Assembly (NCBI GenBank): GCA_024278035.1
Contig: JAJRUA010000010.1
Location: 1 to 8,148 of the forward strand
Source: Planctomycetota bacterium
GTDB lineage: Bacteria; Planctomycetota; Planctomycetia; Pirellulales; Lacipirellulaceae
DNA length: 8,148 bases
Direction of reading: 5' to 3'
The notes under the pieces were generated by a model, which was not told the origin of the DNA, did not search any database, and was given only the letters and a program-made list of their open reading frames with translations. Shown one piece after another: positions 1-5,722 of this stretch; within the stretch, counting starts at the first letter, position 1; every line of letters starts with the position of its first letter. Position numbers and translations under genes: made by a program.

Positions 1-1
1 C

Positions 2-949
2 TTCTGTGTGCTGGCGATGTTCGGCATGGCGGCCAGCTACCAGCAGTACATGGGCGACGGCCAAGGCCCGACCGAAAAGTACCATTCGCTCAGCAAAACG
101 GCGGACCAGAAAATTGCGATCGTCAAAATTAGCGGGGCGATTATGGAGGGGAACGATTTCGTTGAGAAGCAGCTCAAGGAGATTGAGAACGATGATTCGG
201 TCGTCGGCGTGGTGCTACGAATCGACTCGCCGGGGGGGACGGTCACCTACAGCAACCGCCTCTACCACATCGTAAAACAACTGGCCGAAGAGCGAGAGTT
301 GCCGCTGGTCGTCAGCATGGGAAGCCTCTGTGCGAGTGGTGGTTACTACCTGGCCATGACCGTCGGCGATCAAGAAGACGCCATCTACGCCGAGCCGACG
401 ACCTGGACCGGCTCGATCGGCGTCGTGATTCCGCATTACAATTTCTCACGCCTGATGGGCGTCGCCGGTATCCAAGACCAGTCGATCACCAGTGGCGATC
501 TGAAGCTCATGGGGAGCCCGACCCACGCGATGAGTGACCAGGAGCGCGAAGTGCTACAAACCTTAGTCAACGAATCGTTCGCCGGCTTCAAAAAAATTGT
601 TCAATCGGGCCGACCTCAATTCCGCGACGACGAAGCAGCGCTCGACGCTGTCGCCACGGGCCAAATCTTCACGGCCCAACAAGCACTGGACCACGGCCTT
701 GTCGATCAGCTTGGCTTCATCGAATCGGCCATCGAACGAGCCGCCGAACTGGCAGGAGTGTCTACCGGCGATGTCCGCTGCATTGAGTACGCAAAACGAG
801 TCTCGCCCCTCGACGCCATGCTCGGAGCTTCCACCTCCGCCAAGCCTGTCGAGGCATCCGGCTTTAGTTTGAGAAATGTCTTTGAACTCTCTTCGCCCCG
901 TGCTTATTATCTCTGTACGCTCTTGCCGGCGTTGCTAGAATCCCACTAA
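2..949 (+). CDS. sppA: Signal peptide peptidase SppA, single-domain type (5' end outside window)
   Basis: Membrane-anchored serine protease of the SppA (S49) family, which degrades signal peptides left in the membrane after secretion. The frame is open back to base 2, and the first visible residues (FCVLAMFGMAAS) look like the end of an N-terminal membrane helix, so the true start lies upstream; a GTG at base 8 is in frame but would cut that helix. Numbering from that GTG, the Clp/crotonase-like core has RIDSPGG at about 71-77, the nucleophile motif ASGGYY with Ser110, and SGDLK with Lys166 as the likely general base. Their 56-residue spacing fits the Ser/Lys dyad of short bacterial SppA proteins such as that of Bacillus subtilis. 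TGSIGV at about 134-139 is also typical. The tail PRAYYLCTLLPAL resembles planctomycete members, from memory. rlmN follows after 75 bp on the same strand and may share its transcript. Confidence 0.93.
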   Translation, partial: FCVLAMFGMAASYQQYMGDGQGPTEKYHSLSKTADQKIAIVKISGAIMEGNDFVEKQLKEIENDDSVVGVVLRIDSPGGTVTYSNRLYHIVKQLAEERELPLVVSMGSLCASGGYYLAMTVGDQEDAIYAEPTTWTGSIGVVIPHYNFSRLMGVAGIQDQSITSGDLKLMGSPTHAMSDQEREVLQTLVNESFAGFKKIVQSGRPQFRDDEAALDAVATGQIFTAQQALDHGLVDQLGFIESAIERAAELAGVSTGDVRCIEYAKRVSPLDAMLGASTSAKPVEASGFSLRNVFELSSPRAYYLCTLLPALLESH

Positions 950-1024
950 TTTCGCAGAGAACCGCAACGATCCTTTCCGAAGTTCCACCGCGGTTAAAAA
1001 GTACCTCCAACGAACCAATCCAGC

Positions 1025-2098
1025 TTGCATCTTCTTGATAGTATCGATGAACAACTGGCCGCTGCGGCCCAGCGGCATGGCCTGCCCGGCTATCGTGTGA
1101 AGCAGGTGCGCCGGTGGCTGCTTGAAAAACGTGCTCCGGATTGGGATGCGATGAGCGATCTGCCGAAATCGCTTCGGGAGACGCTTGCCGAGGAACTCAC
1201 ACTGTGGACAGCGTCCGTTGCCAAGCATACGGCGGCTGATGACGGTACGGAGAAGCTTTTATTACAGCTTGAGGGGGGCGGTCGGATTGAGTGCGTCTTA
1301 CTACGCGGAAACGCTCATCGGGATGAAAAGAAAGAGGGCACCCAGCGACGCACCATGTGCATCAGCACCCAAGTTGGTTGTGGCATGGGGTGTGTTTTTT
1401 GTGCCAGCGGTTTGGACGGAGTGGACCGTAACCTGACGACCGGCGAAATCCTTGAGCAGGTGCTTCGTCTCCAGCATCGCTTAGGCGACGACGAACGGCT
1501 GAGCCACTTGGTGGTGATGGGCATGGGCGAACCGCTGGCGAACCTCGATGCCTTATTGCCCGCTCTTCATGAAGTGAGCCGCCCCGATGGCCTCGGCATT
1601 AGCCCCCGCCGAATCACCATCTCGACCGTTGGCTTGCCTGCCGCCATTCGCCGACTGGCCCGGGCTGAGACGCGCTATCGACTGGCAATCTCTTTGCACG
1701 CTCCGAACGATGAGCTTCGTAGCCAAATTGTTCCTACGAACCAAAAAATAGGTGTCGAAGCGATCATGGCTGCTGCGGACGATTACTACGAAGCCTCCGC
1801 GCGTCGACTGACGTTTGAGTACGTGCTGCTTGCCGAACTGAACGACCAACCCGAGCACGCCCACCAACTCGTACGGCTCCTCAAAGGCCGCAACGCTCTT
1901 CTGAATGTGATTCCTTATAATCCGGTCGAAGGTTTGCCCTACCGCACGCCGACGATGGAGTCCCAGAAGGCGTTTCGTACTGTGCTAGAGCAGGGGGGCG
2001 TTGAAATCCGCTTCCGTCATCGCAAGGGGGATAAGATCAATGCCGCCTGTGGGCAACTGCGGCGCAATACATCGCCGGAGGTGGTGACGATTGAATAA
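1025..2098 (+). CDS. rlmN: Dual-specificity 23S rRNA/tRNA adenine C2-methyltransferase RlmN
   Basis: Cytoplasmic radical SAM enzyme that methylates C2 of A2503 in 23S rRNA and of A37 in some tRNAs (family knowledge, E. coli). The 357-residue product carries the iron-sulfur motif CX3CX2C at Cys119, Cys123 and Cys126, the SAM-binding MGMGEPL at 165-171, and SLHAPND at 223-229. Cys112 and Cys342 (in NAACGQL) match the two further cysteines used for methyl transfer in E. coli RlmN, so the catalytic set looks complete. The start is taken as TTG: an in-frame TAA lies at 995-997, no in-frame ATG or GTG precedes the conserved HLLD N-terminal segment, and the resulting length is usual for the family. 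I see no clear ribosome binding site, so the start is less sure than the gene. Its 3' end faces the convergent PDZ gene 42 bp away, with no intrinsic terminator in between. Confidence 0.96.
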   Translation: MHLLDSIDEQLAAAAQRHGLPGYRVKQVRRWLLEKRAPDWDAMSDLPKSLRETLAEELTLWTASVAKHTAADDGTEKLLLQLEGGGRIECVLLRGNAHRDEKKEGTQRRTMCISTQVGCGMGCVFCASGLDGVDRNLTTGEILEQVLRLQHRLGDDERLSHLVVMGMGEPLANLDALLPALHEVSRPDGLGISPRRITISTVGLPAAIRRLARAETRYRLAISLHAPNDELRSQIVPTNQKIGVEAIMAAADDYYEASARRLTFEYVLLAELNDQPEHAHQLVRLLKGRNALLNVIPYNPVEGLPYRTPTMESQKAFRTVLEQGGVEIRFRHRKGDKINAACGQLRRNTSPEVVTIE

Positions 2099-2140
2099 AA
2101 CGTCTGAATGAAATGTTCCGTTGTTACTTTGTGATTCCGA

Positions 2141-3178
2141 TCAAGATTCCGCTGGAATTTCTAGCTCCGTGGGGCCCTCTTTCTTCGGTAAACTTTCTGG
2201 CTCACCTTCGTTCTGCGGCTCAAAAGCTGGGGCCTCATTGGGCACACCGAAACGACGCCGCAAGTCTTCCATTTGCTGCTCCATCTCTAGGAGGCGTCGC
2301 TGTAGCTCCGCATCGTTCGCCCCGTGAAGAGGTCCCCCTTGGCCGAATCCAAACGGAATGCCCAGTCCCCCTCCTTCGAGCATCTCTTTGAGAAATCCGA
2401 CCGCTGGCCCCTCACCCGTGGCCTGCTCTAACAGCGGACGAAGTTCCTCTGGCAATTGAGCCAGTGAATCGGGATCCCCCATGTCGATTTCCCAAGTCTC
2501 TTCGCCGCGGCGAACGGTGATTTTTGCCGGTAAATTGCCCTCTCGGGTAATGCTTATCGACACTCCGTTTGGAAGTTGCCCCCACCCCAAGGGCTCTTGA
2601 TTCAACAAGCGGCCTCGGAAAGGGACCTCCCCACCAAAGAAGGTTCGATTGCGGCGTGGCCGGGGAGCCATTTGCCTGCCGACGGGCCTTTTGACGGGAG
2701 TGACGTACACCGTATCACTTTCCCCGTGACGGATTATCTCCACCGTGAGTTGTCCTCGCATTTCTCCTTGGTCGCCCACAACGTCAGCCAGTTGTCGCGT
2801 GTTGCCGATCGGATCGCCATTGACGCGGACAATCACATCGTACTTTTTAAGCCCCCCTTCTTCTGCGGGGCTTTTTTCCTCAACCGCATGAACCATCACC
2901 CCTTCGCTCGCATCGATGCGAAGATGGGCCCTTAACTGGGGCGGAATGGGCCCCCCCGCAATGCCAATCCAGTAACGCGAAATGACTTCCTGCGTCTCTT
3001 GGAAGCCGGGTTGCTCTAAACGTCCCCGGCGAGCGCGCCCGACCTGGTCGGGGCCGATCGGGATCAGGGTTCCCTGCTCATCGGCGTGCTCCGCTCGTGC
3101 GGAACCACCCGATAGAGCCAATCCGAGAACAAAAAATACGAGCAGACGGACAGTACTCAATCCTAGAATTCGTAGCAT
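2141..3178 (-). CDS. Secreted PDZ-domain protein, function unknown
   Basis: A 345-residue exported protein. The N-terminus has a basic start, a hydrophobic core (about residues 8-24) and a signal peptidase I-like site ARA|EH after residue 29. A PDZ domain follows at about 70-163: GVMVHAVEEKSPAEEGGLKKYDVIVRVNG contains the ligand-groove and GL..D.I..VNG features. There is then a basic linker (165-180), a segment NGVSISITREGNLPAKITV followed by an acidic stretch, a glycine-rich part (269-283), a short likely coiled coil (about 290-309, LEMEQQMEDLRRRF) and an acidic, proline-rich tail. No protease catalytic domain is present, so it is not an HtrA protease; PDZ proteins of this kind usually bind peptides or proteins. 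The ATG at 3178 is chosen over a longer frame starting at 3223 because it has a strong ribosome binding site and begins the signal peptide directly. The layout resembles a family I associate with planctomycetes (inference). Confidence 0.85.
   Translation of the reverse strand: MLRILGLSTVRLLVFFVLGLALSGGSARAEHADEQGTLIPIGPDQVGRARRGRLEQPGFQETQEVISRYWIGIAGGPIPPQLRAHLRIDASEGVMVHAVEEKSPAEEGGLKKYDVIVRVNGDPIGNTRQLADVVGDQGEMRGQLTVEIIRHGESDTVYVTPVKRPVGRQMAPRPRRNRTFFGGEVPFRGRLLNQEPLGWGQLPNGVSISITREGNLPAKITVRRGEETWEIDMGDPDSLAQLPEELRPLLEQATGEGPAVGFLKEMLEGGGLGIPFGFGQGGPLHGANDAELQRRLLEMEQQMEDLRRRFGVPNEAPAFEPQNEGEPESLPKKEGPTELEIPAES
2849..2877 (+). terminator. Terminator-like hairpin, antisense inside the PDZ gene
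   Basis: On the plus strand AAGCCCC pairs perfectly with GGGGCTT across an 11-base loop and runs straight into a T tract (six T in all), the form of a rho-independent terminator. It would act on plus-strand transcription, for example rlmN transcripts reading into the PDZ gene, about 750 bases after the rlmN stop. The same bases encode the PDZ residues SPAEEGGLKK, so it may be a by-product of coding. Confidence 0.4.
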
Positions 3179-3183
3179 GATTT

Positions 3184-3191
3184 CCCCCCTT
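3184..3191 (-). promoter_or_regulatory. Ribosome binding site of the PDZ gene
   Basis: On the minus strand AAGGGGGG lies 5 bases before the ATG at 3178. It is one of the clearest Shine-Dalgarno-like sequences in the window and decides the start: the in-frame start 45 bases further upstream would place this site inside the gene and add a charged segment ahead of the signal peptide. Confidence 0.75.
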
Positions 3192-3270
3192 ATTTTCCTT
3201 CTATTGTAAAAAGAACGCTGCATGGTTCCCCTACGCTGCCCCCTTGAAAACGGTTCGCCATTGTTTCACT

Positions 3271-3404
3271 GCGAGCCGTCGGCGGCTGCAAGAATGCGGA
3301 ATCACCCAAATTGGCAATCGCCTTGCGCGGCATTCTGCCGTAGCATTCCGCAATCCCTGTTCCAGGTTCCGCATTACCTCCGGTCGCTGACGCTCGCGGC
3401 TCGC
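3271..3404. repeat. 134-bp palindromic intergenic element with terminal inverted repeats
   Basis: The ends are a perfect 8-bp inverted repeat, GCGAGCCG at 3271-3278 and CGGCTCGC at 3397-3404. Inside lies a second perfect inverted repeat of 9 bp, AATGCGGAA at 3293-3301 and TTCCGCATT at 3367-3375. A further related copy, TTCCGCAAT, is at 3346-3354, and a small hairpin CGGCA-TTC-TGCCG at 3328-3340. The whole segment can fold on itself like a MITE or REP-type element. It ends exactly at the lgt stop codon (3405-3407) and fills most of the lgt-PDZ gap. I see no target-site duplication. The right end, GGTCGCTGACGCTCGCGGCT, resembles a dispersed planctomycete intergenic repeat that I recall; this was not verified. 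It may serve as the 3' end of lgt transcripts. Confidence 0.6.
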
Positions 3405-4631
3405 CTATGAACCCAATGCTAGCGTCTTCTTGGAACGAAACCATAGCCCCCATCCTACCGCTGCGACGGCCAGCATACCAAGGCTCACATTTTGTGAAAT
3501 ACTCAGCCCCGTACCGAAAATTGCTGCCTCATCGGTTCGGATGATTTCTAACAAAAACCGTGAGACGGGGTAGATCGTTAGGAGTAGTAAAACGACTTCG
3601 CCATCGCGGCGGCGGCTCGGATACCAACTCCACAGAAACCAAGCCAAGAGCCCCGCGTTGATCGAACTATAAATCTGGGTCGGATGCACCGGCAGACTCC
3701 GCCTGCGCGTTACTGCGGAAGTCGTTTCGGTCGTGCCGTCTGCCATGCGAAGCGTGACCTCTCGGCCTGTGCCGAAGGCGGCGGCCACATCGTAGTAACC
3801 ACGAACGGATGCGCCATTGGCTGAGACAATTCGTTCGCCCTGCCCCTTCCCCGAAGGGGAGGCAACGAGCCTTGCCTCCGTCCCCCCCCTCGCATTCGGT
3901 ACCTCAGCAACCTTCACTCCATGCAACTCACCATGGACCAGTTGATCGACAAACGGGGGGCTTTCCTGCGGGAACGTCACTGCCCACGGCAGTTCGCTCT
4001 GCCCGCCATAGCAGCAACCGTTGAGCAAACAGCCAATCCGCCCGATGGCCAAACCGGCGGCAAGGCTTGGCGACAACAGGTCGGCCATCGCGATCATCGG
4101 CAATTGGTGCCGGTAGGTAAAAACAGCGAACGCCAAGCCGGCACCGATCAACGATCCGTAGACAACAAGCCCCCCCTCGGTGAAACGAAGTACATCAGCA
4201 ATCGTTTCGCCAAGAGGCTGTCCGCCGAAGCGAGTCTCCCAGTACTCGATCACAAAGAATAATCTTGCTCCAGCAATTCCAAAAATGAACATCCAGAATG
4301 CGAGCGAGAAAATCGTGTCGGGATGAATCCCGTGCTGACGAGCCCGGTGCACGGCCATCGCCAGGCCGGTCGATACTGCCACGAGCAACATCACGCCATA
4401 GCCACGAATGGGCAGCCCCTCAGGGAAGAAACGGGGCAAAAAAAGGATCGCTGCCGCCCCCAACAGTGCTGGCACTAAATAGCCGCCAACATCTCGATTT
4501 TCGCCCGCGGCTCGTAAATGCCAAATCAGCAGCGCACCTGCAACCACGATCCACACCAACAGCAAAACGCCCACGCCCAACAGCGGCACGCCTAACAACT
4601 CGATCGGAATCCTAAAAAGTTCGCTACGCAC
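3405..4631 (-). CDS. lgt: Prolipoprotein diacylglyceryl transferase with PDZ-like insert
   Basis: Integral membrane enzyme that transfers diacylglycerol from phosphatidylglycerol to the lipobox cysteine of prolipoproteins, the first step of lipoprotein maturation. At 408 residues it is well above the 291 of E. coli Lgt. Hydrophobic segments lie at about 12-37, 51-67, 76-95, 107-128, 152-172 and 184-206, and three more follow the insert (about 321-335, 345-362, 379-397). Recognised motifs are YG at 78-79, GARLFFV at 121-127, GGLVVYGSLIG at 153-163, the signature GRIGCLLNGCCYG at 197-209 (Arg198, Asn204), HPTQIYSS at 316-323 and Arg365, probably matching E. coli Arg239. Tyr158 stands where E. 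coli has His103. Residues about 215-311 are a hydrophilic insert whose second half (GERIVSANGASVRGYYDV then REVTLRMADGT) reads like a PDZ domain. The start is GTG without a clear ribosome binding site; starting at Met81 would lose early membrane segments. Confidence 0.93.
   Translation of the reverse strand: MRSELFRIPIELLGVPLLGVGVLLLVWIVVAGALLIWHLRAAGENRDVGGYLVPALLGAAAILFLPRFFPEGLPIRGYGVMLLVAVSTGLAMAVHRARQHGIHPDTIFSLAFWMFIFGIAGARLFFVIEYWETRFGGQPLGETIADVLRFTEGGLVVYGSLIGAGLAFAVFTYRHQLPMIAMADLLSPSLAAGLAIGRIGCLLNGCCYGGQSELPWAVTFPQESPPFVDQLVHGELHGVKVAEVPNARGGTEARLVASPSGKGQGERIVSANGASVRGYYDVAAAFGTGREVTLRMADGTTETTSAVTRRRSLPVHPTQIYSSINAGLLAWFLWSWYPSRRRDGEVVLLLLTIYPVSRFLLEIIRTDEAAIFGTGLSISQNVSLGMLAVAAVGWGLWFRSKKTLALGS
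3843..3878. repeat. Two adjacent palindromes inside the lgt coding sequence
   Basis: CCCCTTC at 3843-3849 and GAAGGGG at 3853-3859 form a perfect 7-bp hairpin with a 3-base loop. It overlaps by one base a second perfect 7-bp inverted repeat, GAGGCAA at 3859-3865 and TTGCCTC at 3872-3878. They encode Lgt residues about 252-264 (EARLVASPSGKGQ), a low-complexity stretch within the extra insert. Such double palindromes are typical of intergenic repeats, so an in-frame repeat insertion is plausible (inference). An eight-base C tract (3882-3889) lies beside them. Confidence 0.6.
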
Positions 4632-4672
4632 AGTCGGTTATTGGATTGGCTGGAAGACGGAAAAAGTGAACC

Positions 4673-4712
4673 ACAAAGGAACAACGGAACGACGAGGCAA
4701 CAGGAAAGTGGA
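4673..4712. repeat. Degenerate 8-bp tandem repeat in the panC-lgt gap
   Basis: Consecutive octamers ACAAAGGA, ACAACGGA, ACGACGAG and GCAACAGG, then AAAGTGGA, share a purine-rich A/G pattern with period 8. It lies 41 bases upstream of the lgt start, in a 191-bp gap (4632-4822) without genes. I recall similar CCACAAAGG-type intergenic repeats in planctomycetes, not verified. Confidence 0.4.
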
Positions 4713-4754
4713 GAGCGGCGTCTCCTGTCAACAAACTTCGACGTTGTTTTTTAT

Positions 4755-4807
4755 GTCCCAGAACCGCTCACGGGGCATCCAGCGGTCGAGAAATAAAGCT
4801 TTGGGAC
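4755..4807. repeat. Nested inverted repeat just after panC
   Basis: Two perfect 6-bp inverted repeats are nested: GTCCCA (4755-4760) with TGGGAC (4802-4807), and inside them ACCGCT (4763-4768) with AGCGGT (4781-4786). The structure begins 15 bases after the panC stop in the direction of panC transcription. In that direction it is followed by A-rich rather than T-rich DNA, so it is not a standard intrinsic terminator. It could mark or stabilise the 3' end of the folK-panC mRNA. Confidence 0.5.
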
Positions 4808-4822
4808 GTACTGCAAGTAAGC

Positions 4823-5674
4823 CTAAACCAACCGGGTATTGTCGAGCAATCGCGTTTTACCCAAACGGGCGGCAATGGCCAGCACGGTGGGGCCCTCGAT
4901 GGTCTCGACGGGCGTGACCGTGCCGTCGGCAACAAAGGCGGCGTAATCAAGCTGGACGTTCGGCTTCTCGGCAAAGAGAGCTTCCACTTGGGGACGCAAC
5001 ACGGCAACGCGGTGTTCCCCCTCGGCGACCAGACGCTCAGCCAGTTGCAAGCTCTCGCTAAGGACCACCGCATCACGGCGTTCCTCGGGGGTGAGATTCG
5101 CATTCCGTGAACTCATCGCCACACCATCCGGTTCGCGGACGATCGGACAAATGACCATTTCCACCGGCAAATCAAGATCTCGCACCATTCGACGAAGAAC
5201 CACTGTCTGCTGATAATCTTTCTGACCAAAGTAAGCCCGATCGGCAGGCGCGATGTTCAGTAGTTTAAGAACCACCGTCGCTACGCCACGAAAGTGCTTG
5301 GGACGAAGTGCCCCTTCGAGCGTCCGGGCGATCGAACCCGTATCAACGATTGTTTCGCTTTCGCCCGGGTACATCGCATCGACGGTTGGCGTGAACATCA
5401 CTTCGGCTCCCGCCGAGGCGAGCTTTTCGGCGTCATTTTTTAGGCTGCGCGGGTAGGTCGTATAATCTTCGCCAGGGGCGAATTGTGTCGGATTAACGAA
5501 CACGGTTGCCACAACATGGTCACAATCCTCAACGGCCGATCGAACCAAACTCAGGTGCCCCTCGTGCAGGGCCCCCATCGTGGGAACCAAGCCAACGCTT
5601 TCGCCTTTCAATTGGGCACTTCGTACCCATGAACGCATCTCGTGGATCGACTCAATTGGCTGAGGAAGCGACAT
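4823..5674 (-). CDS. panC: Pantothenate synthetase
   Basis: Cytoplasmic ATP-dependent ligase that joins pantoate and beta-alanine to give pantothenate, the precursor of coenzyme A. The 283-residue product has the same length as E. coli PanC. The nucleotidylyl-transferase fold is marked by PTMGALHEGH at 31-40 (His37 and His40 of the HIGH-like motif), FVNPTQF at 59-65, FGQKDYQQ at 149-156 and MSSRN at 187-191, the KMSKS-like ATP site. HFRGVATVV at 127-135 is also family-typical. The catalytic set looks complete. The ATG at 5674 is preferred over an in-frame TTG at 5701 because it gives the usual distance to the HIGH motif; neither has a clear ribosome binding site. folK ends 48 bp upstream on the same strand, so the two are likely co-transcribed. 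Confidence 0.96.
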   Translation of the reverse strand: MSLPQPIESIHEMRSWVRSAQLKGESVGLVPTMGALHEGHLSLVRSAVEDCDHVVATVFVNPTQFAPGEDYTTYPRSLKNDAEKLASAGAEVMFTPTVDAMYPGESETIVDTGSIARTLEGALRPKHFRGVATVVLKLLNIAPADRAYFGQKDYQQTVVLRRMVRDLDLPVEMVICPIVREPDGVAMSSRNANLTPEERRDAVVLSESLQLAERLVAEGEHRVAVLRPQVEALFAEKPNVQLDYAAFVADGTVTPVETIEGPTVLAIAARLGKTRLLDNTRLV

Positions 5675-5722
5675 AGGTCGGGCGAACGTGATTGAATACA
5701 AGTAAAAGGCGAGCCGCCGATT

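Noticed and set aside
960..995. Inverted repeat AACCGC/GCGGTT between sppA and rlmN as a terminator
   Set aside because: The loop is 24 bases and the stem is followed by A, not T; rlmN starts 29 bases later, so it is not a convincing terminator.
3190..3453. 87-residue minus-strand frame across the lgt end and gap
   Set aside because: It translates the palindromic repeat (GEPRASATGG-like peptide) and overlaps the lgt 3' end; this is a repeat artefact.
4729..4753. Hairpin AAC-a-AAC/GTTGTT with a T tract on the plus strand upstream of lgt
   Set aside because: The stem is A/T-rich and bulged, and no plus-strand gene lies upstream for it to serve.
5672..5701. TTG at 5701 as the panC start
   Set aside because: It adds nine residues not seen in the family; the ATG at 5674 gives the standard distance to the HIGH-like motif.
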